64,000 nt of DNA from Nocardia amamiensis (GCF_015477605.1 NZ_JADLQX010000006.1:62001-126000); one strand, 5' to 3'. Shown: positions 1-10,669, numbered from the stretch's first letter. Numbers and translations are program-made. The notes: generated by a model from the sequence alone, not told the origin.

Positions 1-585
1 ATCGGCATCGGCATCTCCTCGCTGCGCAAGGCGTACCCGGAATTCCGCGCGGCTTCCGACCGCTACCTGACGCCCGAAGGTCGAGCGTTGATGGATCGCA
101 CTGCGGCGCAATGTCTTCCGCGTAACGCACTGACCCAGATGTTCGTCGACTACCAGCGCATGCTGACGATTCCGATCGCGGATTTCCTCGCCGTACCGGA
201 GATCGCGGAGGTCTTCGACGCGACGGTGCTCGGCCGGAACATCCCGACCGCACCGATCTTCCTCTACCACGGCGTCTGGGACGAGGCGGTGCCGATCTGG
301 ACCAATGACATTCTGGCCCAGCGGTATTGCGCAGGCGGTGCGTCCGTGACCTACCGACGCGACCACCTCAGCGAGCACCTGAGCTTGCCGTCGCTCGGCA
401 TGGCGGACACCTTCAACTGGTTGAAGGCGCGGCTGGCGCCGAGCGCACCCGACCAGGTCGGCTGTCGCACCGAGAATGTGGTGTCCATGCTCGCCGACGC
501 CGACGCGCTGCTGTCCCAGATCGAGATCAACCTCAACGCGACTTTCGGCGCGCTCGGGTTCCCGATCGGGCCGCGGGAGCGCTGA
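1..585 (+). CDS. Secretory lipase family protein, C-terminal part (5' end outside window)
   Basis: The reading frame is open from base 1, so only the last 194 residues are present and the signal peptide and nucleophile elbow lie upstream of the window. The sequence resembles the C-terminal half of the actinobacterial LIP-type secretory lipases (alpha/beta hydrolases acting outside the cell on acyl esters). A typical acid-loop context, YHGVWDEAVP, lies near residue 90 of the fragment, followed about 35 residues later by a His-containing HLSEHLS segment that would supply the catalytic histidine. The substrate cannot be inferred. Downstream the TPP riboswitch starts a separate transcription unit. 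Confidence 0.75.
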   Translation: MGIGISSLRKAYPEFRAASDRYLTPEGRALMDRTAAQCLPRNALTQMFVDYQRMLTIPIADFLAVPEIAEVFDATVLGRNIPTAPIFLYHGVWDEAVPIWTNDILAQRYCAGGASVTYRRDHLSEHLSLPSLGMADTFNWLKARLAPSAPDQVGCRTENVVSMLADADALLSQIEINLNATFGALGFPIGPRER

Positions 586-721
586 AGCGCGGAGGAGTCG
601 GCCGACGGCTCCGGGGTCGGCGTCGTCCTTGGGGCCGCCGACCTCGGATTTCACCCCGTCCTGTCGAATCCCCCGGCACGCGCGCGGCTCGGCCGGGTAT
701 GGTCGGGCGGGAAATTTCACC

Positions 722-2480
<1,759 letters not shown>

Positions 2481-2488
2481 CGACCGCC

Positions 2489-2517
2489 CGCCGCCCGCCG
2501 CACTTCGGCGGGCGGCG
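2489..2517. terminator. GC-rich hairpin terminator after thiC
   Basis: A perfect 12-bp stem (CGCCGCCCGCCG paired with its complement) closes a 5-nt loop just after the thiC stop. There is no T-tract, as is common in high-GC actinobacteria. It lies between the convergent thiC and XRE regulator genes and could stop transcription from both sides. Confidence 0.7.
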
Positions 2518-2620
2518 GCGAGACTTCATCGCGGCAGTGACTCGCCAATGGGCGGAACAGACGCCCGGAGCGCGAGTGTAGCCTCCCCGTGCTCCGGTCG
2601 GACAGAACTGGTCGCCAGGG

Positions 2621-3457
2621 TCAGCTGTCGCGCAGCTCGTCCATAGCCGCAGCGATCATGGCCCGCGCGTCCTGTCCGTGGATGGCTTGGTCCTTGAGTC
2701 GGTGGAATGCTCTCTCGTACACCACTATCTCGCTGGGCTGGGTGATCGTCAGCTCAGCAGAGATGGTCTCGACTTGCACCATTCGGCTGTCGAACATGAT
2801 GAAGTTGTTCATCACCGGTGTCCGGTAGGCGGCCTCCGTTGGCAGGATGCCCAAAACGACGCGAGGCAGCGACATCGCCGTGAGCAAGCGGTCCAGCTGC
2901 TCGAGCATCACGTCCGCGGTGCCCACGGGCGTGTGGAGGACCTGTTCGGCGATGATGAAGTAGAAGCGGTGATTGCCTCGGTAGAGGACTTGCTGACGTT
3001 CGAGACGCGCAGCGAGACCGGGGTCGAGGTCTCCGGGCGGGTCCTCGTAGAAGTCGAGCACCATCCGGAGAATCGCCTCAGCGTAGGGCGGGGTCTGCAA
3101 CAGGCCGGGTACGACGACGGGCTCGTACCAGCGCATGAGATTGGCCTTTGCCTCAGTCGCGATCGACTGTTTCTGCCTGTGTGGCAGGCGCATTCGCTTC
3201 TGCTCAAGGTACGCCGTCTCGACATTTCGCAGGTTGGCAATGAGGTCGGGTATCTGATCGGCGGCGCTGGTGTGGATGCACCATGTGCGGAGGTCTTCTT
3301 CGGTTGCCGTTTGCTTGCCGTACTCGATCTTCGAGACCTTGGAACTATGCCAACCGGCAAGCTCAGCGAGTTGCCTGCCGGTCAGCCCAGCGTCCTTGCG
3401 GAGGTTGCGCAGGCGCTCACCGAACGCCTCGCGTGCCTCTTTCGCGGTTGTGGTCAC
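2621..3457 (-). CDS. Scr1-type XRE family transcriptional regulator (DUF5753)
   Basis: This 278-residue protein has an N-terminal Cro/C1 helix-turn-helix, with the recognition region around LAELAGWHSSKVSKIEYG at residues 30-50. A long C-terminal DUF5753-like domain includes EPVVVPGLLQTPPYAEA and a VVLGILPTEA segment. This architecture is typical of the many paralogous regulators of Streptomyces and Nocardia, usually encoded next to a small DUF397 or DUF6879 protein. The GTG start is chosen because it makes a GTGA overlap with the stop of the upstream DUF6879 gene; a longer in-frame start 51 nt upstream is less likely. Its target is unknown. Base composition is visibly less GC-rich than that of neighbouring housekeeping genes. 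Confidence 0.88.
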   Translation of the reverse strand: MTTTAKEAREAFGERLRNLRKDAGLTGRQLAELAGWHSSKVSKIEYGKQTATEEDLRTWCIHTSAADQIPDLIANLRNVETAYLEQKRMRLPHRQKQSIATEAKANLMRWYEPVVVPGLLQTPPYAEAILRMVLDFYEDPPGDLDPGLAARLERQQVLYRGNHRFYFIIAEQVLHTPVGTADVMLEQLDRLLTAMSLPRVVLGILPTEAAYRTPVMNNFIMFDSRMVQVETISAELTITQPSEIVVYERAFHRLKDQAIHGQDARAMIAAAMDELRDS

Positions 3458-3972
3458 GCCTTGATGTACTCGGCGTGGGGTAGAGACTTGTTCCACACCC
3501 GATTCCACACCGCCCGGCAGTGCCCGACGATCACGGGGTCTTCTGTGAATGCACCGCCCACGAACTGCCCTGATGGCTCGAAGACGGTGAACGCCACGAG
3601 GTTGTCATCGAACAGCCAGAAGTCATCCGTAGTCAGCTCGGACGGGTCGATCAGGTGCCGAGCCAGATAGCGGATGTCTTCACCGGCAGCGATGTTCTGA
3701 TGGGCGACGACGAGCGACCATCGGGTGTAGTCGGTATGCGGCTCGGTGACGACGCGGGCACGGTGCATCACCCTCCCGGACGCCGTTATCTCGCGGACCA
3801 ATTCTTCCCAGTCCTTGAACCACTCGTAGTCGTCGGGCTCGCCGGCTAAAAACTGGCGGAAGGGCTCGTCTTCCTCGGGCGTCGAGTACGTGTCGAGTAC
3901 TTCGAGGTGGTACGCCGTCCGCTCGAACTTGTGGAAGAACTCGTCGAACGCCTCACCTTGCAACAGTTGCAT
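3454..3972 (-). CDS. DUF6879 family protein
   Basis: A 172-residue soluble acidic protein that matches the general pattern of the DUF6879 family. It has an N-terminal FDEFFHKFERTAYHLEVLD stretch, a central RARVVTEPHTDYTRW segment, AAGEDIRYL, then DFWLFDDNLVAF and a C-terminal W..VW.. SLPHAEY motif. Such proteins are routinely encoded with DUF5753 XRE regulators and may act as their partner or antagonist; that role is inferred. The gene overlaps the regulator by 4 nt (GTGA) and the upstream small gene by 20 nt, implying translational coupling of all three. Confidence 0.8.
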   Translation of the reverse strand: MQLLQGEAFDEFFHKFERTAYHLEVLDTYSTPEEDEPFRQFLAGEPDDYEWFKDWEELVREITASGRVMHRARVVTEPHTDYTRWSLVVAHQNIAAGEDIRYLARHLIDPSELTTDDFWLFDDNLVAFTVFEPSGQFVGGAFTEDPVIVGHCRAVWNRVWNKSLPHAEYIKA

Positions 3973-4282
3973 CGGGCCTGATCTCCTGTCCTACGAGAAC
4001 CTCAACGCAGGTCTCGTGGTCCGGTATATCCATCTTCGACAACGTTTCCGGGTCGGTGACTGCCTCGCCGGACAGCAAGAACGTTCCGTGACCAGTGTCC
4101 TGAAGCAGCACGCCCAGGCACGTTCCCGGTTCCAGGAACGCGAGTAGCGGGTGTGGAATCTCGATCATGTTGGGAGGGCCTGCTACCCGCCAACCTTGCA
4201 CGACGTAAGTGCCGCGATCGGTGATGTACAGCGTCGGACAGCCATTTTTGTTTGTGTTCTTGCCGAGGAAACGTATCTTCAT
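3953..4282 (-). CDS. Small hypothetical protein, first gene of the XRE/DUF6879 operon
   Basis: This 109-residue protein belongs to no family I recognise. It begins MKIRFLGKNTNKNGCPTLY, is rich in short beta-strand-like segments and shows no membrane segment or signal peptide. It is the promoter-proximal gene of a three-gene operon, overlapping the DUF6879 gene by 20 nt. By analogy with DUF397 proteins that accompany Scr1-type regulators, it could be the small cognate partner of the regulator, but no sequence motif proves this. Confidence 0.7.
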   Translation of the reverse strand: MKIRFLGKNTNKNGCPTLYITDRGTYVVQGWRVAGPPNMIEIPHPLLAFLEPGTCLGVLLQDTGHGTFLLSGEAVTDPETLSKMDIPDHETCVEVLVGQEIRPDATVAR

Positions 4283-4454
4283 GGGCTCTGTCCTTCATGA
4301 GGAGTTGCGCGAATTTCCTCGCGCACTTCGATCGTCGGTGACCGGGAGGAACCGGTCAACAAAAATCGCCTCCAGTCGCAAACTGTAGCAAACCTCTTCG
4401 GTATCTCGGGGCCAGTTTCTTAGCGTCATCTGCAATGGGCCGGGTGAGCTGTCG

Positions 4455-4688
4455 ATGTCGTTCACCCGGCTCAGAGCCAATCCGTTCACCGAAAGGGCCT
4501 GGTTGCAGGACGGTCAGTGCCACGTGCGCATCGTGTTCGGGTCTTTCGTGTTCGACTTCTGCGCAGCGAGGCAAGCAGCGATTCTGTACGCGAAGGACGT
4601 TGGGGCCTGGCTCGGTGTTCCCGTGCTGATAGACGATGATGTCCGCGACGACATGCCGCGCCTGCCTTGCGAGTCGCTATGGTCGTGA
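4455..4688 (+). CDS. Small hypothetical protein divergent from the XRE operon
   Basis: A 77-residue reading frame with GC-biased third positions, divergent from the XRE operon across a 172-nt intergenic region. I recognise no domain. The middle (VRIVFGSFVFDF) is strongly hydrophobic and looks like a beta strand pair rather than a membrane anchor, and the C terminus is acidic (IDDDVRDD). No strong ribosome binding site precedes the ATG. It overlaps the next gene by 10 nt, which supports a small two-gene operon. Confidence 0.5.
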   Translation: MSFTRLRANPFTERAWLQDGQCHVRIVFGSFVFDFCAARQAAILYAKDVGAWLGVPVLIDDDVRDDMPRLPCESLWS

Positions 4689-4879
4689 CCGCCTTCGCGC
4701 TCGCCGTGGTTGCGTCGTTCGTGCTCGGGTACGTGCTGGGCCGCCGTCGCTCCACATCCCGTCCACCGGGACGGCACAGCGTCGAGTACTTCGCGATGGC
4801 CGCCGAGGCGACGCTGGAGCTGCCCGTGATCACCGATCGCGCGTCACGTCATGCGATGCGCTACCCAGGCGGCGTCTGA
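4679..4879 (+). CDS. Small single-pass membrane protein
   Basis: About 66 residues. A hydrophobic helix (VVTAFALAVVASFVLGYVLG) is followed immediately by a basic RRR cluster, indicating one membrane segment with the remainder in the cytoplasm. The start is uncertain: an ATG overlaps the preceding stop region by 10 nt, a GTG would give a GTGA overlap, and an upstream ATG lies at 4667. Function is unknown; position suggests co-expression with the preceding small gene. Confidence 0.5.
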   Translation: MVVTAFALAVVASFVLGYVLGRRRSTSRPPGRHSVEYFAMAAEATLELPVITDRASRHAMRYPGGV

Positions 4880-4965
4880 GATCCTCTCAAACTCGTAGCG
4901 CTCACCGTCTTCGAGCCGTCAGGCCCTGCGAAGACCTCGATTTCGGGGGTGCCAATTCCGGGGTA

Positions 4966-6144
4966 TCAGCGCGTGCGGGCGGGGCGGATTCGGCCCGTGA
5001 CTTCGCCCAATGCGATTCGTGCCGCGTGCGGGCCGGGAGCCGACGCGGTGATGGTGACCTCGTCCCCGTCTTCCAGGAAGGTGCGTTTCTGGTCGTTCAC
5101 CAGGATCGGTTCGGTTCCACCCCAGGCCAATTCGATGAATGAGCCGCGTTGGTTCGGGGCGGGGCCGGAGATGGTGCCGGAGGCGTATAGATCGCCGGGG
5201 CGCGTGGAGGCGCCGTTTGCGGTGAGATGGGCCAGCATCTGTGCTGGGGACCAGTACATCCGGGAGTAGGGCGGGTACGCGACCGGTTGGCCGTTCCATG
5301 TCACGGTGAGATCGATGTCCAGGCCCCAGTCCTGTGTTCCGCGCAGGTAGGGCAGCGGCGTGGGCGTTTGCTCGGGCAGCGGTATCCGTGCGGACTCCAA
5401 GGCGGCCAGGGGGGTGATCCATGGGGAAATCGAGGTCGCGAACGACTTGCCGAGGAACGGGCCGAGCGGCTGGTACTCCCACGCCTGGATGTCGCGGGCG
5501 GACCAGTCGTTGACCAGTGCGACGCCGAAGACGCGATCGGCGAACTGGTCGATCTCGACCGGCGTGCCGAGGTCCGAGCCGAGTCCGATCACGAACCCGA
5601 GCTCCGCTTCGATGTCCAAGCGCCGGGAAGGGCCGAAATCCGGTGCGCCCGAACCAGTTCTGCGCTGACCACACGGCCGGGTCACCTCGGTGCCCGAGAC
5701 CACCACGGTGCCCGCTCTGCCGTGGTACCCGACCGGCAGGTGACGCCAGTTGGGCAGTAGCGGATCGGCATCGGGCCGGAACAGACGGCCGAGGTTCGTC
5801 GCGTGATCGATGCTCGCGTAGAAGTCCACGTAGTCGCCGATCCGTACTGGCAGCCGCAGCGCCACATCGGCAATCGGATGCACTGCGGCATCATCTATTT
5901 CGCGATCTACGAGTTCTCGGATCTGCTCACGTATTTCGCGCCAGCGTGCTGGCCCCTGCTCCAAAAAACCATTCAGATCCGGACCGGCGAACACCGAATC
6001 CTCGAGGGCAGCAGCCAGGTCGATGACATGGTCCCCGTACCGCACACCGACCCGGAAGTCCTGACCGGTCGGGGCGAACACGCCATAGGGCAGATTGTCC
6101 GGACCGAACAGAGAGTCGGCGGGTACATCGACCCTGGTCCTCAC
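4966..6144 (-). CDS. fahA: Fumarylacetoacetase
   Basis: The 392-residue product is the expected size for fumarylacetoacetase, the last enzyme of tyrosine/homogentisate catabolism, splitting fumarylacetoacetate into fumarate and acetoacetate. Metal-site and catalytic segments are visible: DFYASIDHATNLGRLF, the Glu pair in DIEAELGFV, and VNDWSARDIQAWEYQPLGPF. It ends in the usual GDEVTITASAPG barrel strand. The GTG start is preferred because it makes a GTGA overlap with the hmgA stop; an ATG 27 nt upstream lies inside hmgA. It is co-transcribed with hmgA. Confidence 0.96.
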   Translation of the reverse strand: MRTRVDVPADSLFGPDNLPYGVFAPTGQDFRVGVRYGDHVIDLAAALEDSVFAGPDLNGFLEQGPARWREIREQIRELVDREIDDAAVHPIADVALRLPVRIGDYVDFYASIDHATNLGRLFRPDADPLLPNWRHLPVGYHGRAGTVVVSGTEVTRPCGQRRTGSGAPDFGPSRRLDIEAELGFVIGLGSDLGTPVEIDQFADRVFGVALVNDWSARDIQAWEYQPLGPFLGKSFATSISPWITPLAALESARIPLPEQTPTPLPYLRGTQDWGLDIDLTVTWNGQPVAYPPYSRMYWSPAQMLAHLTANGASTRPGDLYASGTISGPAPNQRGSFIELAWGGTEPILVNDQKRTFLEDGDEVTITASAPGPHAARIALGEVTGRIRPARTR

Positions 6145-7337
6145 GCGGGTCCCCGCCCGGACCAGGTCCACGCGTAGGTGGGGTCCTCGCAGGCCAGCGC
6201 GCCTTCGCCGAGTTCCAGCGGCCGGAAGGTGTCCACCATGACGGCCAGTTCGTCGAAGAACTCGACGCCGATGCTGTTCTCATAGGCGCCGGGCTGCGGT
6301 CCATGTGCGTAGCCGCCGGGGTGCACCGATACCGAGCCTTGTGTGATCCCGGACCCCTTACGCGCCTCATAGTTCCCGCCGCAGTAGAACATGATCTCGT
6401 CGGAGTCCACGTTGGAGTGGTAGTACGGCACCGGGATCGACAGCGGGTGGTAGTCCACCTTGCGCGGGACGAAATTGCAGATCACGAAGTTGCCGCCTTC
6501 GAAAGCCTGATGGACCGGCGGTGGCTGGTGGATGCGCCCGGTGATCGGTTCGAAGTCGGCGATGTTGAAGGTGAACGGGTACAGGCAGCCGTCCCAGCCG
6601 ACGACGTCGAACGGGTGGGTGGCGTAGACCATCCGCGTGCCGACGACCTGCCCGCCGGGCCGGTGTTTGACCAGCACCTCCACGTCGGTGCCGGTCGCGG
6701 TGATCGGCTCGGTTGGTCCGTGCAGGTCGCGTTCGCAGTACGGCGCGTGCTCGAGCAGCTGGCCGAACTTGGACAGGTAGCGCTTGGGCGGTGTGATGTG
6801 GCCGGTCGCCTCGATCACGTATGCGCGTAACGGGTCCGGTCCGGTGGGTCGCCAGCGATGGGTCGTGGCCCGCGGGATGAGCACTTGGTCGCCCTGGCGT
6901 GCCGACAACGGACCGAACACGGTTTCGACCATCGCTGCGCCGGATTCCACGTACACCAGCTCGTCGCCGATGGCGTTGCGGTACAGCGGTGATCCGCCCT
7001 TGGCGGCCACGTATGAGATGCGCACGTCCGCATTGGCGAGCAGCAGCCGCCGCCCGGTGACCGGATCGGTATCGGCCGGGGTGTCACCGGGAAACAGCGC
7101 GTGCAGTCGCAAATGCCGGTGGCGCAGTGGATGATTCGGCTTCGTGCTCTGATCGGGCAGCTCCCACACGGTCGAATCGACGAGCGCGGGCGGAAGGCCG
7201 CGGTGATACAGCAGCGAGGAGTCGCCGGAGAAGCCCTCCTCGCCCATCAGCTCCTCGTAGTAGAGCCGGCCCTGCTCGTCGCGATGCTGGGTGTGCCGCT
7301 TCGGCGGTACCGCACCCACGTGCCGATAGAACGCCAT
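6141..7337 (-). CDS. hmgA: Homogentisate 1,2-dioxygenase
   Basis: A 398-residue cupin-type non-haem iron dioxygenase that opens the ring of homogentisate to maleylacetoacetate. The iron-ligand region is clear: PVPYYHSNVDSDEIMFY supplies His and Glu, and VHPGGYAHGPQPG the second His. An N-terminal cupin (GDQVLIPRATTHRW) precedes it. The ATG follows a good GGAGGAA site. The gene leads a two-gene operon with fahA. A maleylacetoacetate isomerase is not present in the window. A GATCAC-N7-GTGATC palindrome lies 35-53 nt upstream and may be its operator. Confidence 0.97.
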   Translation of the reverse strand: MAFYRHVGAVPPKRHTQHRDEQGRLYYEELMGEEGFSGDSSLLYHRGLPPALVDSTVWELPDQSTKPNHPLRHRHLRLHALFPGDTPADTDPVTGRRLLLANADVRISYVAAKGGSPLYRNAIGDELVYVESGAAMVETVFGPLSARQGDQVLIPRATTHRWRPTGPDPLRAYVIEATGHITPPKRYLSKFGQLLEHAPYCERDLHGPTEPITATGTDVEVLVKHRPGGQVVGTRMVYATHPFDVVGWDGCLYPFTFNIADFEPITGRIHQPPPVHQAFEGGNFVICNFVPRKVDYHPLSIPVPYYHSNVDSDEIMFYCGGNYEARKGSGITQGSVSVHPGGYAHGPQPGAYENSIGVEFFDELAVMVDTFRPLELGEGALACEDPTYAWTWSGRGPA

Positions 7338-7371
7338 GACCGTTCCTCCGCCAGCCGGTGGTCGGATATTT

Positions 7372-7390
7372 GATCACCATCGTAGTGATC
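7372..7390. promoter_or_regulatory. Inverted repeat in the hmgA promoter region
   Basis: GATCAC and GTGATC are separated by 7 nt, upstream of hmgA and just before an AT-rich hexamer (AAATAT on the hmgA strand) that could be a -10 element. The size suits a dimeric regulator. The adjacent TetR-type gene is the obvious candidate, but the link is inferred from position only. Confidence 0.5.
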
Positions 7391-7513
7391 GGGGCTGGTA
7401 GGCGGAGCGGAAACGCGACCCGGTCGACGCCAACTTTTGGCGGATATCCGCCCGGTGGCCTGTCGAATTGCCGAGTGACGCCCGTCTTCGTCGAACAAAT
7501 GTCAGCCTGGTGT

Positions 7514-8218
7514 TCAGGCGTTCCGCAGGGACCGGTAGACCGCGGCGCCGACGAACGCGCCGAGGTCCTCCGGTGTCCAGCCGTCCTGGTCCGCGAGCAG
7601 CGCGCGCACCGCCGCTTCCCCCGCGGACACCCACTGCTCCACCAGCACGGGCAGCTTGCGCTCGGCGTCCTCCGTGCCCCAGGCACGCAGGGTCGGACGC
7701 AGCAATTCGGCGCAGCGCTCGACGACGAGCGCGCGGCCGCGGCCGAATGAATTGGCCACGGCCGGATCGGGATTGCCGTAGACCAGCCGCCAGGCGTCGG
7801 GTCGCTCCGCGGCCTTCGCCAACAGCCGGCGGAATCCCGCGACGAAGACGGTCTCGTCGGCGTCGACGTCGTACGGCGTCACCACCTCTAGCACGCCGCT
7901 GACCAAGTAGCCCTCCTCGCGCTGGATCAGCGCCTCGATCAGCTCGACGCGATCGGCGAAGCAGGCGTACACCACCGGCCTGGTCACGTTCATGCGCTCC
8001 GCGATGGCGGCCATGGTGACCGCGGCGATGCCGTTCTCCACGGCGATGGCGAGCGCGGTGTCGAGTACCTGCGGGCGGCGCCGCTGCGGACCGAGATGTT
8101 GCGCCCGCTGCCGCTGCCTGGCGGCCGGGTCGCCGCCGATGCCGCTCGACCTAGGCGTTCCGGTCGCCCGATTCCCGCTGGTCCGGCGCGGGAAGGGCGG
8201 TTGTGACGGCCGGGTCAC
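7514..8218 (-). CDS. TetR/AcrR family transcriptional regulator
   Basis: A 234-residue regulator with a basic, disordered 40-residue N-terminal extension followed by a classical TetR helix-turn-helix (VTMAAIAERMNVTRPVVYACFADRVEL, written here as the region around residues 70-96). The C-terminal ligand domain has no recognisable signature. The ATG overlaps the xthA stop as ATGA, so translation is probably coupled to xthA, though a shorter start is possible. It sits upstream of hmgA-fahA on the same strand and may control that operon. Confidence 0.88.
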   Translation of the reverse strand: MTRPSQPPFPRRTSGNRATGTPRSSGIGGDPAARQRQRAQHLGPQRRRPQVLDTALAIAVENGIAAVTMAAIAERMNVTRPVVYACFADRVELIEALIQREEGYLVSGVLEVVTPYDVDADETVFVAGFRRLLAKAAERPDAWRLVYGNPDPAVANSFGRGRALVVERCAELLRPTLRAWGTEDAERKLPVLVEQWVSAGEAAVRALLADQDGWTPEDLGAFVGAAVYRSLRNA

Positions 8219-9045
8219 GGGTGCTGCGGGCCGTCGGTGAATTCGGCGATCACCGGAGCGTGATCGCTGGCGCCCTTGCCCTTTCGCGCCTCCCGGTCGA
8301 CCGTCGCGTCGGTCACGGTGGCGGCCAGCGCCGGGGACGCGAGGATGAAATCGATGCGCATCCCCTCCTTACGCGGGAAACGCAGCTGGGTGTAGTCCCA
8401 GTAGGTGTAGACGCCGGGGCCGGGCGCGAACGGACGCATGACGTCCGCGTACCCGGCGTCGACGACGGCGTGGAAGGCGTCGCGTTCCGGTTGCGAGGTG
8501 TGCGTCTTGTCGGCGAAGTACTCCACGGACCACACATCGTCGTCGGTCGGGGCGATATTCCAGTCGCCCATCAGCGCGATCTTCGCCTGCGGATCCTCGG
8601 CCAGCCAGCGCGCACCGTTGTCGCGCAGCGCGGCAAGCCATTCCAGCTTGTAGGCGTAGTGCGGATCGTGCGGCGTGCGGCCGTTGGGCACGTACAGGCT
8701 CCAGACTCGCACGCCGCCGCAGGTGGCGCCGATCGCACGGGACTCGACCACCGGCGCGCTGATCAGTGCGTCGCCCGCGTCCCGGTCGAAACCCGGCTGG
8801 TCCGGGAAGGCGAGCTCGACGTCGGCGAGGCCGACCCGGGAGACGATCGCCACCCCGTTCCACTGGTTGATGCCGAGGTGGGCCACCTCGTAGCCGAACT
8901 CGTCGAAGCGCTCGAACGGGAACTGGTCGTCCCGGCACTTGGTCTCCTGGATGGCCAGCACGTCGATGTCCTGGCGGTCCAGCCAGTCCGCGACGCGATC
9001 GAGCCGGGAGCGGATCGAGTTGACGTTCCAGGTGGCGAGACGCAC
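8215..9045 (-). CDS. xthA: Exodeoxyribonuclease III family AP endonuclease
   Basis: This 276-residue enzyme belongs to the ExoIII/APE1 family, which cuts DNA 5' to abasic sites and removes 3' blocking groups during base excision repair. Conserved blocks are NVNSIRSR at the N terminus, IQETK (metal-binding Glu), the GDWNIAP loop, and the C-terminal SDHAPV with the catalytic His. It corresponds in position to M. tuberculosis Rv0427c, next to the Rv0428c-like GNAT gene. The last four bases overlap the TetR gene. Confidence 0.96.
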   Translation of the reverse strand: MRLATWNVNSIRSRLDRVADWLDRQDIDVLAIQETKCRDDQFPFERFDEFGYEVAHLGINQWNGVAIVSRVGLADVELAFPDQPGFDRDAGDALISAPVVESRAIGATCGGVRVWSLYVPNGRTPHDPHYAYKLEWLAALRDNGARWLAEDPQAKIALMGDWNIAPTDDDVWSVEYFADKTHTSQPERDAFHAVVDAGYADVMRPFAPGPGVYTYWDYTQLRFPRKEGMRIDFILASPALAATVTDATVDREARKGKGASDHAPVIAEFTDGPQHP

Positions 9046-9081
9046 CGAAGGCCTTCCTTCACGAGTAGTGACAGGTCTGTT

Positions 9082-10089
9082 CTACCGCAGGCCGCCGGGT
9101 TCGGCGAGAGGCCAAGGCCCCGCGTACCGATAGGCGTGGTGCGCGACGAAGCCCAGTTCGCGATACATCGCGCCTGCGGCCACGTTGGTGGCCTCCACCT
9201 GCAGGTACGCGTGCGTCGCGCCGCGGTCACTGCCCCAGCGCAGCAGCTCGGCACAGACCAGCGAGCCGAGTCCGTGCCTGCGGTGCGCGGCGGCGACCGC
9301 CACGCAGCTGAGGCCGACCCAGCGCCGTCCGTCCGGCGCGGTGGTGAGTGCTCCGCGGCCGATCGCGAGGGGACGCGGCAGGCCGAGTGAGGCGAAGCCG
9401 AGTTCGCCGTCGTGGACCGCGGTCAGCACCTCGGGAACCACGAGCGGAGACGAAAGCTCTTGTACGGCAGGGTCTTCGCCGCTGTAACGGTGCATCGTCA
9501 GCCAGTCGTCATTCGGTTCCGCCGCGATGCGCACCATCGGAGGGCCCTGGGGCAGAACGAAATTATCGATATCGATGGCCAGCATGAGCGTCTCCCGCCA
9601 GCTGTGCCAGCCGGGCGGCACGGGGGCGAGCCGATCGGGCAGCGCGAGTTGCAGCGGCAGGCCGCGCGCGGTGTACCACTCGCCGATCCGGTGCAGCGTC
9701 TCCGCGGACACGACCGCCGGGCGGTCGGAACTGCCCAGTGGCACAGCGGAGTTCGCGCGGCCGGTGTAGCCGTGGCCCGCGCGCGCCAGCCAGCCGTCGA
9801 TCCAGGCGTGCTCGACGCCGGGCCAGGCGTAGGCGGCGGCGGCTTCCAGGGCGCGGATCTCTTTGGTGCGAATCGGCCGCGGGCCGATTGCTTTCAGCGC
9901 GACCACCCGGTCCGGCGCGACCGACACGACCTGGCCGTCGGCGCCGCGCACGGTCGGCGGGTCCAGCGAGACGAGTTCGCCGATCACATCGGTGAGCGGT
10001 TGCGGATAGCCCGCGGGCAGCTGATAGCGCAGCACCACCCGGCGGCCGAGCGGGATATCGGGCAGACCGGGGCCGGGGTCAGTCGTCAT
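9082..10089 (-). CDS. GNAT family N-acetyltransferase (Rv0428c-like)
   Basis: A 335-residue protein with an N-terminal beta-rich region ([10 protein letters not shown]...GELVSLDP) and a C-terminal GNAT acetyltransferase fold. The acetyl-CoA pyrophosphate-binding motif reads [13 protein letters not shown] near residue 285, and the last strand is [16 protein letters not shown]. Length and genomic position, between xthA and def, match the Rv0428c family. The acetyl acceptor is not known from the sequence. It overlaps the def stop by 11 nt, so the two are translationally linked. Confidence 0.9.
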   Translation of the reverse strand: MTTDPGPGLPDIPLGRRVVLRYQLPAGYPQPLTDVIGELVSLDPPTVRGADGQVVSVAPDRVVALKAIGPRPIRTKEIRALEAAAAYAWPGVEHAWIDGWLARAGHGYTGRANSAVPLGSSDRPAVVSAETLHRIGEWYTARGLPLQLALPDRLAPVPPGWHSWRETLMLAIDIDNFVLPQGPPMVRIAAEPNDDWLTMHRYSGEDPAVQELSSPLVVPEVLTAVHDGELGFASLGLPRPLAIGRGALTTAPDGRRWVGLSCVAVAAAHRRHGLGSLVCAELLRWGSDRGATHAYLQVEATNVAAGAMYRELGFVAHHAYRYAGPWPLAEPGGLR

Positions 10090-10669
10090 GCCCGAACGGA
10101 TCGGGGTCGGTGCCGGGCAGCCAGCTCAAACCCGGTGTACCCCAACCGTTGCGCTTGATCGCCTTCTTCGCCGCCCGTGCATTGCGGCCGATCAGCACGT
10201 CCACGTAGAGGAACCCGTCCAGATGACCGACCTCGTGCTGGAGCATGCGGGCGAAGAATCCCTTGCCCTCCACCTCGACCGGGTTGCCGTGCTCGTCGGT
10301 GCCGGTCACCTTGGCCCATTCGGCGCGGCCGGTGGGGAACTGCTCGCCCGGCACCGACAGACAGCCTTCTTCGTCGTCGTCCGGGTCGGGCATGGTCTCC
10401 GGGATCTCCGAGGTCTCCAGCACCGGGTTGATCACCGCGCCGCGCCGCCGCGTCGTGGTGCCGTCCGCGCCGAGGTCCGGGCAGTCGTAGATGAACAGGC
10501 GCAGGCCGACGCCGACCTGGTTGGCCGCGAGCCCGACGCCGTGCGCCGCGTCCAGCGTGTCGTACATGTCCGCGATGAGCGGAGCCAACTCCTCCGGCGA
10601 TTGGGTGACCCGCTCGGTCGGATTGTGCAGAACCGGGTCGCCGACGATCACGATCGGGAGGATTGCCAT
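10079..10669 (-). CDS. def: Peptide deformylase
   Basis: 196 residues, the usual actinobacterial Def length. This metalloenzyme removes the N-formyl group from nascent proteins at the ribosome. All three motifs are intact: [10 protein letters not shown] (motif I), [11 protein letters not shown] with the metal-binding Cys (motif II) and QHEVGHLDG with the two His ligands and catalytic Glu (motif III). The ATG encoding [14 protein letters not shown] is chosen by homology to mycobacterial Def; an in-frame start 51 nt upstream would add an unrelated tail. Divergent from the DUF3263 gene. Confidence 0.97.
   Translation of the reverse strand: MAILPIVIVGDPVLHNPTERVTQSPEELAPLIADMYDTLDAAHGVGLAANQVGVGLRLFIYDCPDLGADGTTTRRRGAVINPVLETSEIPETMPDPDDDEEGCLSVPGEQFPTGRAEWAKVTGTDEHGNPVEVEGKGFFARMLQHEVGHLDGFLYVDVLIGRNARAAKKAIKRNGWGTPGLSWLPGTDPDPFGHDD

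Noticed and set aside
4295..4489. Minus-strand 64-residue frame upstream of the 109-aa gene
   Set aside because: It overlaps the start of the opposite small gene and most of the divergent promoter space, shows no codon bias typical of coding DNA and no recognisable domain.
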